From Basidiobolus meristosporus CBS 931.73 (Eukaryota; Basidiobolomycota; Basidiobolomycetes; Basidiobolales; Basidiobolaceae): a stretch of 64,000 bases of DNA. Positions within the stretch are counted from its first letter, which is position 1. Every line of letters begins with the position of its first letter. Location of the stretch: positions 1-64,000 of the forward strand of contig MCFE01000253.1 of NCBI GenBank assembly GCA_002104905.1. The letters run 5' to 3'. The notes beneath the pieces were generated by a model. That model saw nothing but the letters and a program-made list of their open reading frames with translations. It searched no databases and was not told where the DNA came from. The position numbers were made by a program, and so were the translations under genes. Shown in pieces: positions 23,642 through 34,547 of the stretch.

Positions 23642-24874
23642 TCATCTTCTCCTGGGTTTTTTTCTCACAGGGATTACTACTGAAGCATTTGGTAGTGACT
23701 CACTTTGCACACCTATACTACTTCCTGGCTGACTATCATCTTGGCTACTTGTGTATTTGTGGTCAGTATATTGCCTCCTAGTTGATGAGTGCAATGCTGC
23801 AGCTTGGCCGCGCTGAATTGCTCCGACTGAACTAACTGAACCGGCCTGTAGTGCCACGCGCTGACGTGTTCTTTTACTTGCTAAGGGCTCCGGTGGTTGA
23901 GGCACTTCATGTTGGTCATTATCAGTCAGTTCACCAGAAGTAACTTGCCAATGGTCAGGCAAAACGACACGCGCAGGCGCGCCTTGACGCGTTGAGATGG
24001 CCCTTGGCTGAGTTTTATGTGATGCTGCATGTTGACGCAACTTGGTCCGCTCCAATGGACTCGTGTCTAAATGAGCAGTTTGGCAAGTTCTTGTAGTTTT
24101 GCTCTGAAGCGCGCGCGTTGACTTGACATGGGGCGTTCTGGTAAAGGGTGTTGGCGTAGTCTGGACTGATGTGCGCCGGCACGCTGTGGTTGCAAGGGAT
24201 GGTAGGGAATCCAGCGAGGCGTGCTGGCGCGATCTGGACAATGTTGCTTGCAGTCTGTATTCTTCCTCCTGAAGCTCACCATCTGATTCCTCAAGGTACT
24301 CACTTACCCTCTGTCTGATACTTTGGAGCTGTTGCCTGGATGAGTCCTGTGTATATTGCTCTTGGAAGCCACTTAGCTCTACAAATATATCACGTAGTAC
24401 ATTAGTCACTTGAGGCAAAAACTCATTCAAAATCTCTTTGGTTCCCAAAGTTGAGGCACAAACGGACGTGTCCGGCCCGCACTGTGCAAATTGCGCGCGA
24501 AATCGTTCCCGTGCAGCTTCTTTGTCTAATCCCCTCACTCTCAGCTCATTCTTGATTTCAATACTTGTCTTGTTATATATCTTTTTACATACATTGGCTG
24601 GCATCTTGATGTAGAACTCATGCCACAGCTTTCTACTCAAATTCTTCCATCTTTGTCGACTCTCTGAGGTATCTAGTTCTGCTAGATTAATCAGTAGTGC
24701 CCAAATATCTGTATGAAGGCTCATCATAGACACTTGGGCCATACTAAAATCATTTGGCGAGAACTTGAATGGATCCAACATTGACTTTTCCGGTCCGGAC
24801 CACGCCTGTAAGCTGGGGGATGGGTTTTGTCTGGGTTGTACTAAAGTTGAGTTGAGGCTTGGTATGGGGACCAT
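23642..24874 (-). CDS. Harbinger accessory protein, 410 aa, function unknown
   Basis: An uninterrupted minus-strand frame from ATG 24,874 to a stop at 23,642. The N-terminal 130 residues are helical-looking and charged (SRQRWKNLSRKLWHEFY; KTSIEIKNELRVRGLDKEAARERF), compatible with a small DNA- or protein-binding domain. The middle (about 165-215) is rich in Gln, Glu and Leu (SRQQLQSIRQRVSEYLEE), possibly a coiled coil. The remainder is Ser/Thr/Arg-rich and disordered-looking, ending in a basic VRKKPRRR that could be a nuclear signal. Harbinger elements of animals and plants often carry a Myb/SANT partner protein that brings the transposase to DNA; this ORF has that position, but I see no clear Myb tryptophan pattern. 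Decayed copies exist at about 19.8-20.4 kb and 48.1-50.0 kb. Confidence 0.75.
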   Translation of the reverse strand: MVPIPSLNSTLVQPRQNPSPSLQAWSGPEKSMLDPFKFSPNDFSMAQVSMMSLHTDIWALLINLAELDTSESRQRWKNLSRKLWHEFYIKMPANVCKKIYNKTSIEIKNELRVRGLDKEAARERFRAQFAQCGPDTSVCASTLGTKEILNEFLPQVTNVLRDIFVELSGFQEQYTQDSSRQQLQSIRQRVSEYLEESDGELQEEEYRLQATLSRSRQHASLDSLPSLATTACRRTSVQTTPTPFTRTPHVKSTRALQSKTTRTCQTAHLDTSPLERTKLRQHAASHKTQPRAISTRQGAPARVVLPDHWQVTSGELTDNDQHEVPQPPEPLASKRTRQRVALQAGSVSSVGAIQRGQAAALHSSTRRQYTDHKYTSSQDDSQPGSSIGVQSESLPNASVVIPVRKKPRRR

Positions 24875-25233
24875 AGCAATGGATTTGGATACTTATACAG
24901 CAGTATATTGGCATCAACCTGGTCTTATATGAAATACATATGAAAACTAATGTGATTGTTGAATTTTCCATATATTATGCATGATGCATCTTGGATCGTG
25001 TTGATACGGATCAGATCACATCAATTGCAGATTTCCTATTTGATTATAGACCTATGTTTAAACCATCAATAAAAGTACCAAGGCATTGTTTGCGAATGAT
25101 TTTTGCAACATAATGATGGGATACAAGGCAATTGATGGAGATTTAACCATAATGTATTAAAAATCAGATAAATAACGTAGATCGCGCCAAATCAATTCAA
25201 ACCACCTTTATACAATCATCCATCAATTTTAAT
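24875..25233. promoter_or_regulatory. Divergent promoter between the two Harbinger genes
   Basis: A 359-bp AT-rich gap between the divergent start codons at 24,874 (minus) and 25,234 (plus). Any promoter of both genes must lie here. No certain TATA pair was picked out. Confidence 0.45.
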
Positions 25234-26034
25234 ATGACTTACTCATCTGAATGGTCTTTTTTCATCAATCCCATCACTACCACTGGATTTCCTTTTGACA
25301 CACTAGAGGAGATCTACTCCAAGTACTGTGGACCATCAACCCCAATCTACTCAAGGAGATCCCTTGTTAAGCTTTTCTGCTATTACAAGAACTATTGCCC
25401 TACAAGGTTTCATCCAACCATCCATGGCAACAAAAGTCCTAGAAGCCTTCATTCCCAGCTGACAGCAACGGAGAACCACCTTGCAGAGGGTATGAATGAC
25501 TTAGAGCAAGCTTGGAATACTAGGTTCAGAAGCTCCAATAGACTTCCACATCCCAGAGTGTTCAGCAACAGGTTCCATATCAGGAGTATTTTGGATACCT
25601 TCCCAGTGAGGATTAACAGACCTTCTAGAGGGCAGAGGCACTTTTATTCTGGCAAGTACAAGGCACACTGTGTGAAGTTTCAAGCATTGTCTGACATTGA
25701 GGGTAACATCATCTGGTTTAGTGGGCCATTTGCTGGAAGTAGGCATGACAAAGCACTCTGGGTAGAGAATCATCCTGAATTCAGTAGAGGGGAGAAATGT
25801 ATGGCAGACTTAGCCTATATAGGAGAGGATTGTCAGAGATTAGGATGTATTACAGCTTATAGGAAGCCAAGAAATGGTGTGCTTAGCAGGAAGCAGCAGC
25901 TCTACAATGAGATATTTAATCATTTCAGAGTAAGGGTAGAGCACACATTTGGATATCTGAAGAGATTCAGCATATTGGCAGGTAAATACAGAGGAAAGTC
26001 AAATATAGGAGAAAACAGCAGAATAGAAAAATAG
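25234..26034 (+). CDS. PIF/Harbinger DDE transposase (C-terminal frameshift)
   Basis: A 266-aa frame from ATG 25,234 of the DDE_Tnp_4 / IS5-Harbinger type. Likely catalytic residues are Asp in SILDTFPVRI, Asp in CMADLAYIGED and Glu in RVEHTFGYLKRF. The SGPFAGSRHDKALW block is typical of the family. Length is short for the family (often 350 or more). After KYRG the frame leaves the expected path. One base fewer in an A-run near 25,993, compared with the copy at 1.3 kb, shifts the tail; the original tail frame continues to a stop at 26,117. The catalytic core is intact, but the last 30-40 residues are replaced, so activity is doubtful. Confidence 0.85.
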   Translation: MTYSSEWSFFINPITTTGFPFDTLEEIYSKYCGPSTPIYSRRSLVKLFCYYKNYCPTRFHPTIHGNKSPRSLHSQLTATENHLAEGMNDLEQAWNTRFRSSNRLPHPRVFSNRFHIRSILDTFPVRINRPSRGQRHFYSGKYKAHCVKFQALSDIEGNIIWFSGPFAGSRHDKALWVENHPEFSRGEKCMADLAYIGEDCQRLGCITAYRKPRNGVLSRKQQLYNEIFNHFRVRVEHTFGYLKRFSILAGKYRGKSNIGENSRIEK

Positions 26035-28650
26035 TTAAGATACTTGTTAATGCACAGTATGTTCATACAAGAAGACATCCACTGAGAGAAATGTGTCTAG
26101 AGCATTATGAAGAGTAAATAAAGCAAGGAAAACACTATTCTGAGCAACATAAGTAAGATTGAGTAAAATTACCAGTAACTGTATCATACCACTGGCATCA
26201 TGGTAGAAATTATAGTGCCAGATAGTGCCATAGAGTGCCAGATTAATCCGGCACTATAAACAGGCTGGCACTATGTGGCACTATCCAACAGAACAAGTCT
26301 AATAAGTACTCCATACCTTGGATTGATGAGCTTTTGGACCAACTTAATGGAGCCACTATTTTCAGCAAGATTGACCTCATGTCAGGATACAACCAGATTA
26401 GAGTGAAACCAGAAGATATCCCTAAGACAGCATTCAGGACCAGATATGGACATTACAAGTACTTAGTCATGAGTTTTGGCCTCACTAACGCCCCTGCAAC
26501 ATTCATGACGCTGCTGCAGACTGTCTTTCAGGAGTACTTAGACAAGTTTGTGATAATCTACCTGGATGACATATTGATATACAGCAAGACAGAAAAGGAT
26601 CACATGGTGCCCATTGAAAAGGTCTTGAAGAAACTAAGAGAGAACAAGCTATATGGCAAACTAGCCAAGTGTGAATCCTTCAAGGAACACGTAGAATATC
26701 TGGGACACATAGTGACTAGCACAGGAATAACCTTAGACCCCAAGAAGGTGGAAGTAATCAAGAATTTGAAGCAGCCCCATAGCATATCAGAACTCAGATC
26801 CTTCCTTGGAATAGTTTCCTATTATCGGAGATTTGTCAAGTCATTTGCAAGTATTGCAGCCCCTTTAACTGATATCCTCAAGAAAGACAACACCTACAAG
26901 TGGGACATAGCTTGTGAGACTGCCTTCCAGATGCTAAAGAATGAACTTGCTAAACTGCCAAGCTTAAGAATACCAGACTTCAGAAAAGAGTTCACTCTAT
27001 GCACAGATGCTTCAGATTATGCAATTGGTGGAGTGCCGAGCCAAGAACACAAGGGAAAGGACTACCCTGTTGCCTTTGAATCCAAGAAACTGAACTCAGC
27101 AGAACAAAACTATCCAGTCCATGAGACGGAGATGCTTGCTAAAATACACTGTTTGAAGACATGGAGATGCTATATTGAAGGAGTCAAATGCACTGTGAAG
27201 ACTGATCATACCTCCCTCAAGTATATATTTACTCAGAAGGTACTCTCTAGAAGAATGACAAGATGGAGTGAATACATTCAGCAATTTGACCTGGAGATTG
27301 TCCACTGTCCTGGAAAAAACAACACGGTTGCTGATGCCTTATTAAGATTAGATCAAGTTGCACAACTCAACTTGGTGCATCAATCAGATTGGCCTACCCT
27401 ATTACCAAAGTACTTGGAGGACCAAGCCATTCCTAATGAGGTGGATGAAGATATCAAGAAGATAATCTGTGGTGAAGCCAGTAAATTTGTTGTACAGAAT
27501 GAAACACTCTACCAAATTGTTGATGGAAGCCCTATTGCCTATTGTCCTTACGTTGCTTGCCTGGATTTAATACATAAGCTACACAATGGATATGGACATC
27601 TTGGGATTGAAGGAACCTATAGCCTTGTGAAAGCCAGAGCATGATGGCCCAGAATGAAACAAGACACTGAGAAGCTAGTAAAAACATGCCCAAACTGCCA
27701 AATCAATCAAGGCCAACCACAAAGAATTGCCAAACTCTTCCCTTTGGAGCCTGTAAGACCATTTGAGAGATGGGGAATTGACTTTATTGGAAGACTGCCA
27801 ACTACCAGGAAATGCAACCATTGGATCCTAGTAGCTATTGACCATGCCACTAAATGGCCAGTTGCTAAAGCTGTACCAATAGCCAGTGAACAAGAAGTTG
27901 CAAGTTTCATTTACCATGAGATCCTGATGAAGTTTGGATGCCCTGTGGAGATCTTATCCAATAGCGGTGCAAACTTTATGGCAAAGTCATTAGAGGCTTG
28001 CCTGGAAATGCAGCAGATCAGACATTTGAAAACCTCGGCATATCACCCCAGAACTAATGGAGTCACTGAGCGGTCTAATGGATTATTTGGAAAAATGCTG
28101 ACCAAGTATGCAAATGGAGTTGTCAGTAGATGGGATGAGTATATAGACCAAGCACTCTTTGCATGCAGAGTCAGAGTACACAACACCACCCAGCAATCAC
28201 CATTTTACTTAGTTTATGGATGTGAACCAAGGATTCCAGGAGATCTCACACAACCAAAACTTACAGACACCTTTGAAGATGAACTCAGTCAGCCAAGTAG
28301 ACACCAGCAACTGGAACAAAGACGTCAAGAGGCACAGACCAAAGTATCTCAAAGCGCAGAAAAGATGAAGCAGAGATTTGATAAGACTATAGCACCAGAA
28401 GCATTGACAGTTGGAAACTTTGTATTGCTAAGAAACAACACTCAGAAGAAGTTTGAGCCACAATGGACAGGACCATTCAAGATCATCAGAGAATGTCTAT
28501 TTGCAACTTACCAACTGGTGGACAAACAAGGCAATATCCGGGAAGACTTAGTGCATAGGGATAGACTCAACCTTGCAAGACTTGCTGATAATACTGAACC
28601 ATCAAGATATTGGTATCACAAGAAAAGAGATTCAGGAGAACCCTCTCAAC

Positions 28651-28665
28651 TTTAGTAGGGGAGAA
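28651..28665 (+). promoter_or_regulatory. Polypurine tract of gypsy A
   Basis: Purine-rich AGTAGGGGAGAA immediately before the 3' LTR, the expected plus-strand primer site. Confidence 0.7.
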
Positions 28666-29033
28666 TGTTATGATCTGCCACTTGAATGTTTAAGTTAGAT
28701 CAGTTTTTAGTCAAATCAATTAGTATATGTTTAGGTTATCAGTATATCAGTATTATCTATGAAATCAGTAGCATTAGTCAGCAAATGAATCAGCAGATCC
28801 TTATCAGACAGAAATAGATATATTAAGTAGAATCTTATTGGGTGATGATGATGCAATCAAATGAGTCATCAGCCACCACCTACATTAGGAAATACAATTA
28901 GTCAGCAATTGATCTGGCAAAATGTATATAAGGAGCTGCTGGAACCTCAATAAAAATCAGTTCAAGTTTTAGTGAATACAAAACTAGCTAAACTCCCTAT
29001 TCCTCTACAACTCTTATACCAAGACTTGTAACA
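28666..29033 (+). repeat. 3' LTR of gypsy A
   Basis: 368 bp, differing from the 5' LTR at about four positions, including the loss of a CpG at 28,680 (CpG to CpA). Confidence 0.9.
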
Positions 29034-29262
29034 AATGATCCCACCACTACCACTGAATTCCTTTGCAAAATGTGTATGGGGCATTATGAAGTGTAAATAA
29101 TGCAAGGAAAGCACTATTTTGAGCAACTTGAGTAATGTTGAGTGAAATTCCCAGGAGCTGCATCCTATCACTGGCATTATGGTGGGATTTATAGTGCCAG
29201 ATAGTGCCATAGTGTGCTACATCAAGTTGGCACATTGCGGTACTGTCCAACAGAACAAGTCT
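29034..29262 (+). mobile_element. PIF/Harbinger copy 1, right part
   Basis: Resumes the transposase codons (ATCCCACCACTACCACTG) that stopped at 20,689, then jumps by internal deletion to the 3' terminal region and ends at the terminal repeat GAACAAGTCT (29,262). With 19,174-20,689 it forms one older Harbinger copy split by gypsy A. Confidence 0.8.
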
Positions 29263-29317
29263 ATTATTTCTATCACTATTTTGTTAGTTGGGCAGTGTAC
29301 TAAATCTATAAGTAAGT

Positions 29318-30048
29318 GGACTTGTTCTGTTGGATGGTGCCACACTGAGCCACAAGTACCAAATGATGCTATTGTGTGCCAGAGAGGCCAAGTAAGCCTA
29401 TACTTGGACACAGAGTGTGAATTATAGCTCTGCATCTTCATGCAACACAGCCTCCGTGTTTTACCTATGATGCAGGAGAAAATCCACTTTCTGACAAATT
29501 TTTGTGGATCAATGTTGTACAGGATGTGTAACAGCACAAAAGGATTGAACATACACATCTGGTACTTAAAACTCATGGCACTCTGTATCTAGCTGCAGTG
29601 GCTTGTCACATGTCACAAAAATGCATGGCACTATCTTGGACCACTGCTACTATCTTGCACAATAAGTGCTTTGTATTGATCTCACCTTAGGGCTAATAAT
29701 TACATATAGTGCCAGATAGTAGCAGTAGTCCAAGATAGTGCCATGCATTTTTGTGGCATGTTACAAGCCACTGGAGCTAGATTCAGAGTGCCGTGCGCAT
29801 TGAGTACCAGATGCATATCTTCAATTCTTTTGTGCACTTACACATCCTGTACAACATTGACCTAAAAAAAGGTCAAAAAATGGATTTCTCCAACACAATA
29901 GGTAAAACACATGGGCTGCTATGCATGAAGATGCAGAGCTGTACTGCACACTCTGTTGCCAAGTATTTACTCACTTGGCCTCATTGGTACACTATGGTAT
30001 CAATTGGCACTCATGGCTTAATGTGGCACTCTCCAATGGAACAAGTTT
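29318..30048. mobile_element. Hairpin MITE, copy 3 (PIF/Harbinger type)
   Basis: A 731-bp palindrome, GGACTTGTTC...GAACAAGTTT, flanked by AGT duplications (29,315-29,317 and 30,049-30,051). Arms have diverged from each other and from copies 1 and 2 by many substitutions, so it is older. Confidence 0.85.
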
Positions 30049-30051
30049 AGT

Positions 30052-30479
30052 TTTAACGCTTCTCTTATAAAGTGGTATAGTGTATCTATGCACTTAGTAC
30101 AGCCATGATTAGTAGAGCTCCTAGCTAGTGATATACAACTTTGATTATCCTAGTAAATACATGTTGGTTCATCTGAACCAAAACCTAATTTATTGAATAA
30201 TACTTGTAACCATATAGCCTCATTAGTTGCATGACAAGCAGCAATATACTCAGCTTCAGTTGTAGATAGGGCCACAGTTGGTTGTTTCTTGCAGTTCAAA
30301 GTAATGGCTGAACCAGCATAACAAAATGCATACCTAGTGGTAGAGCATCTATCAATCAGATCTCCTGCATCTATCCAAATTGCTATAACCATTAAATTTT
30401 GCCTATTAGGTGCTCCAGAGCATTGCAGTACCATATTTCTGGTACCTTATAAATATCTGAAAATCTGCTTAACTGCTGT
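30052..30479 (-). pseudogene. Copia family B RNase H fragment
   Basis: The minus strand encodes the copia RNase H end (TVALSTTEAEYIAACHATNEAIW). It is cut at 30,480 by a gypsy A piece; the same copia B element appears to resume at about 32,331. Confidence 0.75.
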
Positions 30480-32330
30480 TGTTACAAGTCTTGGTATAAG
30501 AGTTGTAGAGGAATAGGGAGTTTAGCTAGTATTGTATTCACTAAAACTTGAATTGATTTTTATTGAGATTCCAGCAGCTCCTTATATACATTTTGCCAGA
30601 TCAATTGCTGACTAATTGTACTTCCTGATATAGGCTGTGGCTGATGACTCATTTGATTGCATCACCATCTCCCAATAAGATCCTACCTAATATATCTATT
30701 TCTGTCTGATAAGGATCTGCTGATTCATTTGCTGATAAATGCTACTGATTTGATAGATAATACTGATATACTGCTAACTTAAACAAATAACTAGTTAATT
30801 TGACTAAAAAATGATCTAACTTAAATATTCAACAGCAGATCATAACATTCTCCCCTGCTAAAGTTGAGAGGGTTCTCCTGAATCTCTTTTCTTGTGAAGC
30901 CTATATCTTGATGGCTCAGTATTATCAGCAAGTCTTACAAGCCTGAGTCTGTCCCTATGCACTAAGTCTTCCCGGATATTGCCTTGTTTGTCCACTAGTA
31001 GGTAAGTTGCAAATGGACATTTTCTGATGATCTTGAATGGTCCTGTCCATTACGGCTCAAACTTCTTCTGAGTGTTGTTTCTTAGCAATACAAAGTTTCC
31101 AACTGTCAATGCTTCTGGTGCTATAGTCTTATCAAATCTCTGCTTCATCTTTTCTGCACTTTGAGATACTTTGGTCTGTGCCTCTTGACATCTTAGTTCC
31201 AGTTGCTGGTGTCTACTTGGCTGACTGAGTTCATCTTCAAAGGTGTCTGTAAGCTTTGGTTGTGTGAGATCTCCTGGAATCCTTGGTTCACATCCATAAA
31301 CTAAGTAAAATGGCAATTGCTGGGTGGTGTTGTGTACTCTGACTTGGCATGCAATGAGTGCTTGGTCTATATAATCATCCCATCTGCTGACAACTCCATT
31401 TGCATAATTGGTCAGCATTTTTGCAAATAATCCATTAAACTGTTCAGTGACTCCATTAGTTCTGTGGTCATATGCCAAGGTTTTCAAGTGTTTGATCTGC
31501 TGCATTTCCAGGTAAGTTTCCAATGTTTTTGCCATAAAGTTTGCACCTCTATCAGATAGAATCTCGACAGGGCATCCAAACATCATAAGGATTTCATGGT
31601 AGATGAAACTTGCAACTTCTTGTTCACTGGCTATAGATACAGCTTTAGCCACTGATCATTTTGTGGCATGGTCAATTGCTACTAGGATTCATTGGTTGCA
31701 TTTCCTTGTAGTTGGCAGTCTTCCAATAAAGTCAATTCCCCATCTTTTGAATGGTCTTACACACTCCAAGGGAAAGAGTTCAGCAATTCTCTGTGGTTGG
31801 CCTTGGTTGATTTGGCAATTTGGGCATGTTTTCACTAGCTTCTCAATGTCTTGTTTCATTCTGGGCCACCATGCTCTGGCTTTCACAGGACTATAGGTTC
31901 CTTCAATTCCAAGATGTTCATATCCATTGTGTAGCTTATGTATTAAATGCAGGTGAGAAACATAAGGGCAATAGGCAATAGGGCTTCCATCAACAATTTG
32001 GTAGAGTGTTTCATCCTGTACTACAAATTTGCTGGCTTCATCCCGGACTATCTTCTTGATATCTTCATCCACCTCATTAGGTATGGCTTGGTCCTCCAAA
32101 TACTTTGGTAATAGGCTAGGCTAATCTGATTGATGCACCAAGTTGAGTTGTGCAACTTGATCTAATCTTAATAAGGCATCAGCAACCATGTTTTTTCCAG
32201 GGTAGTAGACAATCTCCAAGTCAAATTGCTGAATGTATTTGAGCCATCTTGTCATTCTTCCAGTGAGTACCTTCTGAGTGAATATAAACTTGAGGGAGGC
32301 ATGATCAGACTTCACAGTGCATTTAACATT
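30480..32330 (-). pseudogene. Gypsy A fragment: LTR plus integrase and RNase H, nested in copia B
   Basis: A 368-bp LTR (30,480-30,847) is followed on the minus strand by the polypurine tract and the pol 3' half. This contains the integrase core with ILSDRGANFM intact, H2C2 CPNCQINQGQPQR, and the end of RNase H (ADALLRLDQVAQLNL). The 5' half is missing. The integrase here keeps the aspartate and tryptophan codons that are mutated in the 21-28 kb copy, but stops elsewhere break the frame. Confidence 0.85.
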
Positions 32331-34547
32331 ACTGCTGATTCCATCATCTTGCAGCTGGCCAATGATTACTGTGGCTTTCTCATCTAAATTTTCCTCTAAT
32401 AAAACATTCCTGACCTTGATCAGCTTTTGAATTCTGCCATCTTACACTCTATACCCTTAGGTATCCTCACAATACACAAGAAAGATCTCTTTTCTACTCT
32501 GTGGTTCCATCTGTATGCATTTTTTGTCAGGAATTTGCTCAGACATCACTGCCAAAGATCCTGAGGTGCTAGAGGTCTGGTTTTTGCCTGTATACGCTTC
32601 AAAGGATGTAGAGTCATAATGTGCTGTTTTTGGGCATTTATTCTGGATGTATACTGTGGTAGCAGCAGATTCAGCCCAAAACATGCAGTCCATTGCCTTA
32701 TCATGTAGCATAGCCCTTCCCATTGCTAATATTGTTGTGCTGGCATATTCTGCTACTCCATTTTGCAGTGAAGTATATGGAACCATGGTCTGCTGAAGTA
32801 TGCCAGTAGGTGGGCATAATTTTGCAAACTACTTTGAGCTGTATTCACCTCCATTACTACTATGAAGTGCCATTGATTTACACCTAGTTTGAGTTTCTGC
32901 TATGTTCTTGAAGTGCTTAAATGTCCCCAGAGCCTCATCCTTTACCTTGAGGAGCTACACCTAGTTATATCTAGTCTTGTCAGCAATAAATGTTTTAAAG
33001 TATCTCTTGGCTCCAAAGGTCAGTGTTCTCATGGGCACACATGTGTCTGATTGCACAATACCAATATTTCAAAGGTGTTCATGCCTCCTGAGCTCCTGAA
33101 ATGTGGCCTAGCTTGTTTGCCATATAAACATCCTTCACAGACACTCAATATGATTGGAATTGAGTAATTTATGCCCAAAACAAGTTGATTTGTCATTAAA
33201 CTGGCGCATTTTCTGTTCCCCAATGTGTCCAAGTCCCCAATGCCATGTCTCCCAGTCAGTTTCATCAGTCTCAGCAATGTTGCCATACTCAGGTCCAAAG
33301 ACCTTGCATTGTAACTTGTATATATTGTGATCTCTGATTCCCAAAGCTCATTTTTGTCCATTTTCACTCAATATTGAGCAGCTCTGCTTAATAATATTAG
33401 CAGTGCAGCTTAGTAAATGCAAAATTTGGTCCCCAAGTACTTGCCTTACTGACTGGTAGCTGGTTCTTAGCTTTTCTAGTCACATAGAGTACATCAGCCA
33501 GTTTTGCTGATGTTGCCCCTGAGATATCCTTCATATTTAGCTGCATTGCTCCACTTGTGGTAGCTTCCAGTACAGAGTTGTCTCCCAGATGCACTTCTCT
33601 TGCAGGAATAGTCTTTAAGCTGCTTAACCACGCCTTTATACTCCAAATATGCGTTGATGCTCCAGAGTCAGTATACAATTCATTACTCTGGTTGCCTGCA
33701 CTCTCTTGTACAGTTACAAACACCTGTTCTTCTGTAGCTTTATGGTTTTCCTGCTCTAATTTCTGTTTTTTGTCTGCTTCTATCTTCTTGCATTATCTTG
33801 CCCAGTGTCCTGGCTTTTTACAGTAGTTACAGCAACCAGGTTTTCTTTGGTTTTGCTGCTTCCCCTTCTTTTCTTTGTACCTTTATGAGCTAAATAAAGA
33901 ATTATCTTTAGTTTTCTCTACTTGTACATTACAACTGAATTCTTCATGGAGAAGTCTTTCATTGACATAGTTTAAAGCTACACTGTCTCCTCTGCCTTCA
34001 AAAAAATTATGAGTGCTCGTACTTGTCTGGTAGGCTGCAAAGCAGATAGAGTCTCTTTTTTTCATCATGTACACCAGCATAAATACTGTAAAGTTCTTCT
34101 ACAAGTGTCTTGATTCTGGTAATGAGTTGAAGCATTTCATCATCTGGTCTTTTCCTCATGCTCAGGAACTTTTGCTTTAAAGAACTTGCTTAATACTGAC
34201 TTTGCTCTAAAGATCTTCTCTAATGACTCTCATGCTGTATTGGCAGCATTTGAAGCATGAATCTGTCCAATGAAAGAATCTTGCACACTGATACATATGG
34301 CACTAAAGGCCATTCTCTTCTTCTCTTAAGACTTCTATGCTTTATCTGCTGTCTCTTTGGGCTCAACTTCTTTTTCTACTACTATGTTCCAAAGCTTTCT
34401 TTCCTCATAGTCAATCTGCATCTTGATTCTCCAATATCTGTAGTTCTGCCCATCAAACCTCTCCTTTGCAAGGAAGATGTTTGTAATGTTCTGTTCACTG
34501 GTCAATGGCATCTTTAGAATAGATTAAGGCAACTGCAGCTCATAACC
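32331..34547 (-). pseudogene. Copia family B gag, protease and integrase, decayed
   Basis: On the minus strand from 34,547: gag (NEFLHEEFSCNVQVEKTKDN), a stop at 33,883-33,885 at the same codon as in the 11.0- and 13.6-kb copies, the knuckle region, a protease-like LYTDSGASTHIW at about 33,680, pre-integrase WHWGLGHIG, and integrase (SLQNGVAEYAS) at about 32,780. There are many stops and indels. Confidence 0.8.

Larger units (their letters stand above)
22898..26300 (+). mobile_element. PIF/Harbinger copy 2, 3.4-kb coding element
   Basis: Ends are AGACTTGTTCC and the related inverted AACAGAACAAGTCT, flanked by AAT duplications (22,895-22,897 and 26,301-26,303). It interrupts the gypsy A reverse transcriptase between codons VKN and KYS. 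It carries a 410-aa ORF on the minus strand and a transposase on the plus strand, transcribed away from each other. The 3' 100 bases are rich in GTGCCA/TGGCAC motifs, as in the MITEs. It is notably richer in CpG than surrounding elements, which marks it as young. Confidence 0.92.
21116..28655 (+). pseudogene. Gypsy A gag-pol polyprotein, interrupted
   Basis: Starts at ATG 21,116 after the primer site. Order: glutamine-rich N-terminus, retrotransposon Gag (about residues 50-210), CCHC knuckle ([14 protein letters not shown]), aspartic protease ([11 protein letters not shown]), reverse transcriptase ([21 protein letters not shown]), RNase H (CTDASDYAIGGV), H2C2 and integrase core. Removing the Harbinger insert and its 3-bp duplication gives one continuous frame of about 1,377 codons. 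Two further lesions are visible. TGG has become TGA at 27,643-27,645, just before the integrase zinc region. In the integrase core the expected acidic residue is Asn (ILSNSGANF here, ILSDRGANF in the copy at 31.5 kb). The copy is therefore dead in cis. Confidence 0.9.
20690..29033 (+). mobile_element. Ty3/gypsy family A retrotransposon, full length with nested Harbinger
   Basis: Two 368-bp LTRs (20,690-21,057 and 28,666-29,033) differ at about four positions, so the insertion is recent relative to its surroundings. Flanking duplications are AATG (possibly CAATG). A primer-binding-like TTGGTAGCAGC follows the left LTR, and a purine-rich AGTAGGGGAGAA precedes the right LTR. It inserted into transposase-coding DNA of Harbinger copy 1. 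Without the 3,403-bp Harbinger copy inside it, the element is about 4.94 kb. Confidence 0.93.
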
